A stretch of 13,433 nucleotides of DNA from Flavobacteriaceae bacterium. Lineage in GTDB: Bacteria; Bacteroidota; Bacteroidia; Flavobacteriales; Flavobacteriaceae. The notes below the pieces were generated by a model. The model was not told where the DNA came from and searched no databases. It was given only the letters and a program-made list of their open reading frames with translations. Position 1 is the stretch's first letter, and every line of letters starts with the position of its first letter. The stretch is taken from contig CANCFZ010000044.1 of assembly GCA_947377425.1 (NCBI GenBank), positions 1 through 13,433 on the forward strand, read 5' to 3'. This document shows, piece by piece, positions 7,925-13,433 of the stretch. Both the position numbers and the translations under genes were made by a program.

Positions 7925-7979
7925 TTTATTAGAATTATTTAGAGTTATTGGTTAGTTCCGATTAATTTCGGACGGAAAG

Positions 7980-8008
7980 GTCATCATTTCATAGTGGTGA
8001 CTTTTTTT
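7980..8008 (+). terminator. Rho-independent terminator of the outer membrane protein gene
   Basis: A 9-bp stem including two G-U pairs is formed by GTCATCATT (7980-7988) and AGTGGTGAC (7993-8001), closing a 4-nt loop. It is followed by seven T residues (8002-8008). A smaller hairpin TCCGA/TCGGA lies upstream at about 7957-7972. Confidence 0.8.
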
Positions 8009-8014
8009 ATTTTG

Positions 8015-8022
8015 TATATTTG
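8015..8022 (+). promoter_or_regulatory. -7 box immediately before the VF530-type gene
   Basis: TATATTTG is an exact TAnnTTTG match sitting just 4 nt before the ATG at 8027. Transcription would then start at or next to the start codon, giving a leaderless mRNA. The upstream half of this promoter overlaps the T-tract of the previous gene's terminator. No clear -33 box is visible. Confidence 0.5.
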
Positions 8023-8026
8023 TCCA

Positions 8027-8251
8027 ATGGAAAATAACAAACCCAAAGATCCACTTCACGGAATTACACTGCAAAAAATTGTAGAACAATTGGAATCATT
8101 TTACGGATTTGATACTTTAGGTGAATTAATTAATATCAAATGTTTTAATGAAAATCCGAGTGTAAAATCGAGCTTAACGTTTCTTCGTAAAACCGAATGG
8201 GCACGCAAGAAAGTCGAACAATTATATATTAGAACCTTACCAAAATTATAA
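8027..8251 (+). CDS. VF530 family (DUF2132) small DNA-binding protein
   Basis: A 74-residue protein matching the VF530 pattern along its whole length: DPLHGITLQKIVEQL (8-22), FYGFDTLGELI, the CFNENPSVKSSLTFLRKT core (39-56) and the WARKKVEQLY ending. The family is small and helical, with a fold proposed to bind DNA; its precise role is not established. I start it at the ATG at 8027 (MENNKPKD) instead of the longer frame from 7994, because that extension lies inside the preceding gene's terminator and promoter and has no counterpart in the family. It converges with the plug-domain gene downstream. An AAGGA/TCCTT mini-hairpin just after the stop has no T-tract and is not called as a terminator. 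Confidence 0.88.
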   Translation: MENNKPKDPLHGITLQKIVEQLESFYGFDTLGELINIKCFNENPSVKSSLTFLRKTEWARKKVEQLYIRTLPKL

Positions 8252-8273
8252 AAGGAAACTCCTTCTCGAAAAC

Positions 8274-8297
8274 TAGACTACCCCAAAAAGTTAGACA
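8274..8297. mobile_element. Solitary IS3-family (IS150-type) terminal inverted repeat, probable relic
   Basis: The 24-nt sequence from TAGACTACC through CCAAAAAGTTAGACA closely resembles the termini of IS150-group IS3 elements, whose ends run roughly TGnACTGnCCCC-AAAAAGTTnGACA. No transposase reading frame and no second copy or inverted partner were found in the window. It therefore looks like the remnant of a deleted insertion or a single end. It lies between two convergent genes, 10 nt from the 3' end of the plug-domain gene. The resemblance is from memory of the family; a chance match is possible but unlikely given the length. Confidence 0.5.
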
Positions 8298-8306
8298 AAT
8301 TTATAA

Positions 8307-8960
8307 TTAATTTTGATAATAATTAGCTTCTTTTAGCATAGTTATTCTATAATTTAATTTTTCTTCTTCCGTAAGTTTATTGTATTTTTTCCATTCTTTT
8401 TTAGTCAAAATTTTTGATGTTATTATTGTTACTCCTCCAATAGCTTGTTGCCCATAAAGTGCTGTTGCGGCAGCTCCTTTTATAATGTTTATCGAAATGA
8501 TTTTGTTATAATCAAATAATCGTAATTCTTCGAGAGTAATTGGAAATCCATTTAATACATATAATGGTTTTATTTCTTCTAAATCTTTTTTAGAGATAAT
8601 TGTTACATCTATTAATCCTATTTTTTTTCTCGGAACACCGACACATTCTGGAATTTTTTCTTCTATTTTACTAGCTTCATTCAATTCAACATTGATGGTA
8701 TTTCTTTCTTTAACAGCGATTGATTGTGAATTCATTCCAATATAACTGAATATCAACGTGTCTTTTTTAGATACTTTTATAGAAAATTTCCCATCTATAT
8801 CTGATTGCGTTCCTATATGCGTTCCTTTTACAACTACTGTTGCTCCTGGTAACGGACCACTATCATCTGAAATTATGCCATGAATTGAGGGTTCTTGTCC
8901 AAAAGTTAGGAATGAAAAAAGCATAGTAATGACAAATGAAATAAGTTTGATACTTTTCAT
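8307..8960 (-). CDS. Exported carboxypeptidase-like regulatory domain plus TonB-plug-like domain, no barrel
   Basis: A 217-residue protein. It has a signal peptide (about 1-21, ending TFG before Gln22). A carboxypeptidase-D regulatory-like beta-sandwich follows (about 25-93: GPLPGATVVVKGTHIGTQSD...FSYIGMNSQ), the domain that opens SusC-type TonB receptors. A plug-like segment spans 131-183: PLYVLNGFPI, SINIIKGAAATALYG, GGVTIITSK. A full SusC receptor would continue for hundreds of residues into a 22-strand barrel. Here the protein stops after a lysine-rich helical tail (about 184-217). The aspartate of the usual LYVVDG turn is Asn137. It is the third gene after the ECF sigma factor, 29 nt behind the membrane protein gene. 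It may be a genuinely short periplasmic partner protein or a decayed receptor; the clean ends and the shared module with its neighbour favour the former. Confidence 0.8.
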   Translation of the reverse strand: MKSIKLISFVITMLFSFLTFGQEPSIHGIISDDSGPLPGATVVVKGTHIGTQSDIDGKFSIKVSKKDTLIFSYIGMNSQSIAVKERNTINVELNEASKIEEKIPECVGVPRKKIGLIDVTIISKKDLEEIKPLYVLNGFPITLEELRLFDYNKIISINIIKGAAATALYGQQAIGGVTIITSKILTKKEWKKYNKLTEEEKLNYRITMLKEANYYQN

Positions 8961-8989
8961 AATGTTTTTTTTAATTTTTAAAATAGAAT

Positions 8990-9898
8990 TTATTCTTTTT
9001 TAGAAAGTGGTTTTCCGTCTTTTGTAGTTACAATTACAATTCCCTTTTTTCCTTTTTCTCCATAAATGGCAACTGCTTTTTCGGGTTGCAAAACCGAGAT
9101 AGTTACGATTTTTTGTTTGCTTAATGGTGAATATGGGCTAGTTGGATTTGGACCAAATAATTCTTTTTCGGTATAATAAATGCTATTTATAATGTACAAA
9201 GGTTCTTTTAATTCTACAATTGATTCTATTTCATCATCATCCAAATTAGAGAGTTCTTTTTTAGAAACTTCATCATTTATAATTAGTAGTGGTTCTATTT
9301 TTTTGTCAGATTCTTGTGTGTCTTTCATTGTAACAGAATAAGCAATTTTATCAGTTTCTTCTTGAACAACACTTCTTGAATCAAATTTTTTATTGCCATA
9401 CCAATTTGATTTCCTTTTTTCAGATGTTGGTCTGTAAGTTCCCGAACCATTACTATTTTCAATCAAGGAATCCGAAGCAATTTCCATTGCTGCATCATTT
9501 GAAGATGAAGAATAATTTAGTGTAACTTGATTTTGTGATGAAATTTGTTTTTCTAAAATTCCACTAGCATTTGCTTTAATATTTGGATTTGTAATGGCGT
9601 TTGTATTAATTTTTAATTCTGACTTAGTATCTTCTTTAGAATCTGATTTTACAACTTCATTTTGAGGAATTTCAATTCGTTCATCAGATTTTAAAAATTG
9701 ATAACCAACAGAAACTAATAACAAAACAGAAGCCGCTACTATCAAAACTTTCCAATTTGTATTGTTCTTTTTCTCAACTTTAGTATCCAATTTAGCATCA
9801 ATTCGCGACCAGACTTTTTCCATTCCCGGAAATTCTTTGGTTTCTGCATTTTCAGCAGCCGATTTGATTTTGTTGAATAAATTATCTTGATTGTCCAT
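8990..9898 (-). CDS. Anti-sigma-type single-pass membrane protein with C-terminal plug-like domain
   Basis: A 302-residue protein. Residues 1-48 are a charged cytoplasmic helical region (MDNQDNLFNKIKSAAENAET...GMEKVWSRIDAKLD), followed by one transmembrane helix (about 49-68, VLIVAASVLLLVSVGYQFL). A long Ser/Asn/Lys-rich extracytoplasmic linker runs from about 70 to 200. At the C-terminus are plug-like repeats: a half copy beginning EPLLIIN (202-231) and a full copy beginning EPLYIIN (232-297), with TISVLQPEKAVAIYGEKGKKG and VIVTTK. The ATG is 2 nt after the sigma-factor stop, so the two are tightly coupled. By position and topology it is the likely anti-sigma partner, although it has no recognisable FecR or zinc anti-sigma motif. 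The plug module resembles that of TonB receptors. The anti-sigma role is inferred. Confidence 0.75.
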   Translation of the reverse strand: MDNQDNLFNKIKSAAENAETKEFPGMEKVWSRIDAKLDTKVEKKNNTNWKVLIVAASVLLLVSVGYQFLKSDERIEIPQNEVVKSDSKEDTKSELKINTNAITNPNIKANASGILEKQISSQNQVTLNYSSSSNDAAMEIASDSLIENSNGSGTYRPTSEKRKSNWYGNKKFDSRSVVQEETDKIAYSVTMKDTQESDKKIEPLLIINDEVSKKELSNLDDDEIESIVELKEPLYIINSIYYTEKELFGPNPTSPYSPLSKQKIVTISVLQPEKAVAIYGEKGKKGIVIVTTKDGKPLSKKE

Positions 9899-9900
9899 GA

Positions 9901-10437
9901 TTAATTCGATTTTTGATAATAATGATTGTTGACTAATTCTTTCAATTTGGTTTTAGCCACATTCAATTGTGATTTAGAGGTTCCTTCCGAAATTTTTAGC
10001 ATACTTGCAATTTCTTTATGGCCATAACCTTCAATTACAAATAGGTTAAAAATAGTTTTGCATCCTTCTGGAATAAAATTTAGTAAATTCAATAAATCTT
10101 CTTCTTCCAAATTGGTTTCAGGCAAAGTTTCAGGTTGCAGTTGAATACTAGCATCCTCAATATAAATATTAAAATTCACCTTACGTTTCAATTGATGCAA
10201 ACATTGATTTACAGTTATTTTACGAGCCCAAGCTTCAAAAGCTCCGAGTTCTTTCAATTGATCCATTTTAGTAAAAATAGAATAGAATGCGTCGGCCAAC
10301 ACTTCTTCTATTTCTTCTTCCTTTTTTAAATACCGTTTGCATGTGCGATACAACTTGGGCGACATCAGTTCGTAAACTTGTCGCTGTGCGTCGCGTTGCA
10401 TTTTTCGGCAGTTAATTACTATCGTTTCGTTTATCAC
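9901..10437 (-). CDS. ECF-type RNA polymerase sigma-70 factor
   Basis: A 178-residue alternative sigma factor. Region 2 spans about 24-86, with the DAFYSIFTKMDQLKELGAFE core that binds the polymerase clamp and -10 element (EVLADAFYSIF 45-55; FEAWARKITVNQC 67-79). Region 4 spans about 115-170 (IPEGCKTIFNLFVIEGYGH followed by the helix-turn-helix EIASMLKISEGTSKSQL). The start codon is GTG at 10437; the next ATG (Met13) would cut into the conserved INCRKMQRDAQRQ helix. It is the first gene of a three-gene run with a putative anti-sigma protein and a plug-domain protein. No clear TAnnTTTG box is visible upstream, which would fit transcription by an alternative sigma, possibly itself. Confidence 0.92.
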   Translation of the reverse strand: MINETIVINCRKMQRDAQRQVYELMSPKLYRTCKRYLKKEEEIEEVLADAFYSIFTKMDQLKELGAFEAWARKITVNQCLHQLKRKVNFNIYIEDASIQLQPETLPETNLEEEDLLNLLNFIPEGCKTIFNLFVIEGYGHKEIASMLKISEGTSKSQLNVAKTKLKELVNNHYYQKSN

Positions 10438-10504
10438 AATTAAGTTCTTTATGGTAAAGAGTACATTTTTTATAAAAAGGTTGGGATGAGATTAAAAAAA
10501 GTTT

Positions 10505-11329
10505 TTAAGAGCCCATATTTAAGGTCAATTTGTAAATGCCAGAAACCAATTCTTCCGTATCATTATCTTCGCATACTAAAAATTCAATTTCGGTTTCCGA
10601 TTTATTATATAATGTTAGACCTTCAAATTTATTGGTACCAGAAATTTTTTGAATGAAATGTATTTCCAGGTCTTTTAAATTAAAACTTCCTATAAAACTT
10701 CCCAAAACTTCTCCATCATTATAAGTTGAAGTTGTATTTTCGGCTGCAGCAAGAAAATAAACGGTGTTTTCAACTAAAATAGCATCTGTAAATGTGGCTT
10801 CAATATCATTTATTTTTTGAAGTTTCATTAATGTAAATTGAATTCTCTTAGTTGCTTTATTATAAATAAAAAGTCCATTTTTAGAATTTTCTCCATTTCC
10901 TCTTTGAAAAAAATAATAGTTTTCGTTATCAATTATTGCGCCTTCTATATTCAATTCATCATCAGAAATTGAAGCAAAATCCTTGAGTTTTTTATATAAT
11001 TTTGATAAATCTTTTTCTTTTATTTCTTTCGATTCCAGATTATAAATAAATCGATGGTCTCTTTTTTTTGTAGAACCTGAACCAAAAAGATATAGTTTGT
11101 TATTGAACAATGTTATCGATTCAAAATCCAATTTATCCTTTTTAGCTATATTTTCCTGACTATTTTCAAACAATTCAATTTTGTTGAGTTGTTTTTCTGC
11201 TATTTGATATTCATATAAAAAACTACTATTATCTGAAATCATATATAAATAATTGTCTTTAAAAATCAAACCAGAAGTAGCTCCAATTCCATTAATTGTA
11301 TATAAAAGGCTAAGTTGAAATTTATCCAT
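10505..11329 (-). CDS. DUF6929 family protein (predicted beta-propeller-like)
   Basis: A 274-residue protein without a signal peptide or membrane segment. It is made of repeated short beta-strand units of the form L-x-x-y-n-n-x-L-Y-x-F/I. Family-like landmarks are KLDFESITLFNNKLYLFGSGSTKKR (about 65-90), NIEGAIIDNENYYFFQRGNG near the middle, a further NDIEATFTDAI unit, and KFEGLTLYN near the C-terminus. These recur once per blade and match my recollection of DUF6929, a family of unknown function related in fold to phytase-like beta-propellers. Its 67-nt distance to the sigma gene has no hairpin terminator, so read-through into the ECF operon is possible. A TAnnTTTG box and a perfect 6-bp inverted repeat lie upstream. 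Function unknown. Confidence 0.72.
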   Translation of the reverse strand: MDKFQLSLLYTINGIGATSGLIFKDNYLYMISDNSSFLYEYQIAEKQLNKIELFENSQENIAKKDKLDFESITLFNNKLYLFGSGSTKKRDHRFIYNLESKEIKEKDLSKLYKKLKDFASISDDELNIEGAIIDNENYYFFQRGNGENSKNGLFIYNKATKRIQFTLMKLQKINDIEATFTDAILVENTVYFLAAAENTTSTYNDGEVLGSFIGSFNLKDLEIHFIQKISGTNKFEGLTLYNKSETEIEFLVCEDNDTEELVSGIYKLTLNMGS

Positions 11330-11345
11330 TATTGTCTATTGTATA

Positions 11346-11361
11346 AGTATTCAAAAATACT
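11346..11361 (-). promoter_or_regulatory. -7 box and overlapping inverted repeat of the DUF6929 gene
   Basis: On the minus strand, TATTTTTG (11352-11359) fits TAnnTTTG and would give a leader of about 17 nt. It lies within the perfect inverted repeat AGTATT-CAAA-AATACT (11346-11361), a possible operator or simple coincidence in AT-rich DNA. Confidence 0.45.
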
Positions 11362-11408
11362 ATTTTTACAATAATTAAAAGCGTTTAAAATTAAATTAAG
11401 TAATTATT

Positions 11409-11438
11409 AAAAAAAAATGCTCTGAATTTTCAGAGCAT
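11409..11438 (-). terminator. Hairpin terminator of the T9SS-sorted protein gene
   Basis: A perfect 9-bp stem, ATGCTCTGA (11417-11425) and TCAGAGCAT (11430-11438), has a 4-nt loop. On the minus strand it is followed by a run of eight T (11409-11416). It begins 5 nt after the stop codon. A T-run also follows in the plus direction. Confidence 0.88.
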
Positions 11439-11443
11439 GTTTT

Positions 11444-12466
11444 TTATTTAACAATCAATTTTTGACTGAATTTTATATTGTTTTCACCAATTATTTCAAT
11501 AATATAAACTCCTGATTCTTGAATTGGTTTAATCGCTACGTCATTAACTTGATTATTTAATGATGTTTCTTTTGTTTCAATTATTCTTCCGTCAATGTCA
11601 TATATTTTGATAATTGCATCATCAATAGTTTTATTAGATTTAATTGATAAAATTCCTGATTTGATATTCAAACTTGATACTTCAAATTGATTTTTTTCAA
11701 AAGAAAAAGCATTCAAATTTGGAAAAATTAAACCAGTCCACGATTTTGCAACACTAACTAAACCAGCTCTACCTGTTGGAGTGGCAGTTGCGTTTTGTCT
11801 AAATACTAATCTATCAATACTTGACGACTGATCAGTACCTGAGTTTGTAGTTGCATCTGGTGAGGTAGGAACTCCATTAGCAATTACGGGGTTAACATAA
11901 AGATTTACTATATCATCTGAAGCACCCGATTGAATTGAATATTTTAAAATCAATAAATGGTCTTGATTAAATCCAAACGAACTCGATGTGTAAGCTACTG
12001 CATTTCCAGAAGCACCTTTACTAATACCAATTGTAAAGCTATTTGCAGTTACTGTTTTAATAAAAACTCTTAATGACGTAACAAAAGCATTACCACTGTT
12101 AACTCTAAAAAAGTCATTTGGACTTGTGGCAGAACTGCTAGCATTAATCATCAATCCTACATAAAAGTCTCCAGTTGTTATGGGAGTAAATAGCGTTCCA
12201 CAACCGTCAGTATCTGTTAATAATTGTACCGAATTGGAAGATGAACCATAGTTTAAGTAATTAAATCCGGGAGTTAGCACTTGTGCATTGGTACATATAG
12301 CACCAGTACAAGCACCAGTTCCGCCATTAGAAGAATTATTAGTCCATGAGCCTTGACCGCTTAATTGTGAATTTACGTTATAAGCATTCATGTTATCTTG
12401 AAATACAGTTTGAGAATTAATAATTCCACTAAATAAAATGATTGATAATAGTAATAGTTTTTTCAT
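11444..12466 (-). CDS. Secreted protein with T9SS type A sorting domain
   Basis: A 340-residue protein. It has a signal peptide (MKKLLLLSIILFSGIINS, cut before Gln19). The central Ser/Thr/Asn/Gly-rich beta-strand region spans about 20-250 and resembles a LamG/jelly-roll-type fold. Four cysteines lie near 53, 58 and 89, including ACTGAIC, and could form disulfides outside the cell. A C-terminal type A sorting domain follows (about 264-340), with the hallmarks IKIYDIDGRII (286-296), SGVYIIEI (318-325) and the final KLIVK. T9SS carries such proteins through the outer membrane and removes the C-terminal domain on export, often anchoring the cargo to lipopolysaccharide. No catalytic motif is visible, so the cargo's role (adhesion or carbohydrate binding) is unknown. 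It is transcribed on its own, with a promoter and strong terminator. Confidence 0.85.
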   Translation of the reverse strand: MKKLLLLSIILFSGIINSQTVFQDNMNAYNVNSQLSGQGSWTNNSSNGGTGACTGAICTNAQVLTPGFNYLNYGSSSNSVQLLTDTDGCGTLFTPITTGDFYVGLMINASSSATSPNDFFRVNSGNAFVTSLRVFIKTVTANSFTIGISKGASGNAVAYTSSSFGFNQDHLLILKYSIQSGASDDIVNLYVNPVIANGVPTSPDATTNSGTDQSSSIDRLVFRQNATATPTGRAGLVSVAKSWTGLIFPNLNAFSFEKNQFEVSSLNIKSGILSIKSNKTIDDAIIKIYDIDGRIIETKETSLNNQVNDVAIKPIQESGVYIIEIIGENNIKFSQKLIVK

Positions 12467-12486
12467 GTCTATTGGATTAATTCAAA

Positions 12487-12494
12487 CAAATATA
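12487..12494 (-). promoter_or_regulatory. -7 box of the T9SS-sorted protein gene
   Basis: On the minus strand this reads TATATTTG, an exact TAnnTTTG match. The predicted leader to the ATG at 12466 is about 15 nt. A TTTG further upstream (12506-12509) is too close to be a proper -33 box. Confidence 0.5.
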
Positions 12495-12536
12495 AAAAAA
12501 AATATCAAATACCATTTCAGTGGTAATTGAATTATC

Positions 12537-12544
12537 TACTTTTG
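12537..12544 (+). promoter_or_regulatory. -7 box of the MATE transporter gene
   Basis: TACTTTTG matches TAnnTTTG, and a poor -33-like TTTC (12515-12518) lies 18 nt upstream. The implied leader to the GTG at 12564 is about 15 nt and is A-rich. Confidence 0.5.
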
Positions 12545-12563
12545 CAAATTCAAAAATAATAAA

Positions 12564-13433
12564 GTGAATATCTCTCAATACACAAAAGAATTCAGATACA
12601 ACATGCAGTTGGCTTACCCAGTTATTCTTGGAATGCTAGGTCATACCTTAATAGGAATTGTGGACAATATTATGGTTGGAAAATTAGGCTCTACCGAATT
12701 GGCAGCTGTTTCTTTGGGAAACAGTATGATATTTATTGCATTGTCTTTAGGAATAGGTTTCTCAACTGCAATAACTCCAATTGTAGGTGAAGCTGATGCA
12801 GAAAATGACACAAGTAAAATTCGTTTGGCCTTTCATAATGGGTTGTTTTTGTGTGTTATTCTTGGTTTTTCACTTTTCGGATTAATTGTTTTAGGAAAAC
12901 CATTAATGGAAATGTTACATCAACCTAAAGAAGTTATTGCGTTGGCAAAACCATATTTGGATTGGGTTGGATTTTCATTAGTTCCACTTATTATTTATCA
13001 AGGATACAAGCAATTTGCCGATGGACTTTCTATGACAAAATACTCGATGTATGCTATTGTTATGGCAAATATTCTTCATGTAATCATCAATTATTGTTTG
13101 ATTTATGGAATTTGGATTTTCCCAAAAATGGGAATTGTCGGTGCAGCTTTAGGAACAGTTATTTCTAGAATAGCAATGGTAGTTTTTATGCACATTATTT
13201 TATCAAAACAGGAAAAGTTGAATCAATATTTTCACAATTTTAGTTTTGACGAAATCAAAAAGGAAACTATAAATAAAATCATCAACTTGGGTGTACCTTC
13301 GGCATTACAAATGTTGTTTGAAGTCGTTTTATTTACTGCTGGAATTTGGCTATGTGGTAATATCGGAAAAACCAGTCAGGCTGCCAATCAAATTGCACTG
13401 AGTTTAGCTTCAATGACATTCATGTTTGCTATG
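12564..13433 (+). CDS. MATE family efflux transporter (N-terminal 290 residues, runs off the window)
   Basis: An inner-membrane exporter that couples Na+ or H+ influx to removal of drugs or metabolites. The frame is open to the last base of the window (290 codons), so the C-terminal portion lies beyond. The start is GTG at 12564, giving V/M-NISQYTKEFRYN, which matches the usual flavobacterial N-terminus; an internal ATG at Met14 would delete the entry to the first helix. MATE hallmarks are VILGMLGHTLIGIVDNIMVG (20-38, with Asp34) followed by LGSTELAAVSLGNS, and GIGFSTAITPIVGEADA. A repeat-like second half begins around INLGVPSALQMLFEV, as expected for the two-bundle fold. Several long hydrophobic helices are evident. 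It is divergent from the T9SS protein, with facing promoters in a 97-nt gap. Substrate unknown. Confidence 0.93.
   Translation, partial: MNISQYTKEFRYNMQLAYPVILGMLGHTLIGIVDNIMVGKLGSTELAAVSLGNSMIFIALSLGIGFSTAITPIVGEADAENDTSKIRLAFHNGLFLCVILGFSLFGLIVLGKPLMEMLHQPKEVIALAKPYLDWVGFSLVPLIIYQGYKQFADGLSMTKYSMYAIVMANILHVIINYCLIYGIWIFPKMGIVGAALGTVISRIAMVVFMHIILSKQEKLNQYFHNFSFDEIKKETINKIINLGVPSALQMLFEVVLFTAGIWLCGNIGKTSQAANQIALSLASMTFMFAM

Noticed and set aside
7994..8026. Longer N-terminus for the VF530-type protein
   Set aside because: The extension overlaps the preceding terminator's stem and T-tract as well as the -7 box, and is absent from the family pattern; the ATG at 8027 is preferred.
8252..8264. 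Terminator after the VF530-type gene (AAGGA-AAC-TCCTT)
   Set aside because: Only a 5-bp stem with no following T-run.
8307..8960. Complete TonB-dependent receptor
   Set aside because: Ends after the plug with no barrel strands or TonB-receptor C-terminus.
10438..10504. Terminator between the DUF6929 gene and the sigma gene
   Set aside because: Only A/T-only self-complementary runs, no G+C-containing stem.
12962..13168. Plus-strand 68-codon frame
   Set aside because: Lies in another frame inside the MATE transporter gene, which is open throughout and has clear family motifs.

Overview
The window is AT-rich DNA from a member of the Bacteroidota, most likely Flavobacterium or a close relative. 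Four observations support this. Most genes are preceded by the Bacteroidetes-type -7 box TAnnTTTG rather than an E. coli -10. Ribosome binding sites are A-rich without a clear Shine-Dalgarno. Exported proteins carry typical flavobacterial signal peptides ending in Ala/Gly/Ser-Gln. One protein ends in a type IX secretion (T9SS) sorting domain.

Layout. 36-1004 (-) is a Gfo/Idh/MocA oxidoreductase, divergent from 1102-1743 (+), pcm (protein-L-isoaspartate methyltransferase). Then comes a very large exported protein with a jelly-roll-like region, TPRs, DUF3857 and a transglutaminase-like domain (1803-5549, +). It converges through a shared hairpin terminator on an HTH-Fic protein (5593-6642, -), which is followed by smpB (6706-7164, -). 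smpB is divergent from a small outer-membrane beta-barrel protein (7310-7924, +) with its own terminator. A VF530-type small DNA-binding protein follows (8027-8251, +). Next is a relic-like IS3/IS150-type terminal sequence (8274-8297).

The most distinctive part is the minus-strand cluster 10437-8307. An ECF sigma factor lies 2 nt from a single-pass membrane protein of the anti-sigma type, whose extracytoplasmic part ends in a TonB-plug-like module. A short exported protein follows that joins a carboxypeptidase-like regulatory domain to the same kind of plug module but has no beta-barrel. This looks like an ECF signalling operon built from detached SusC/TonB-receptor parts. Upstream of it are a DUF6929 protein (10505-11329, -) and a T9SS-sorted secreted protein (11444-12466, -). 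The window ends inside a MATE-family exporter (12564 onward, +).

Much of the window (pcm, smpB, oxidoreductase, MATE) looks like ordinary chromosomal housekeeping or envelope content. Accessory flavour is limited to the HTH-Fic gene, the solitary IS end and the ECF/plug cluster. There are no tRNA, rRNA or CRISPR signatures, and no gene-free stretch longer than 300 bases.
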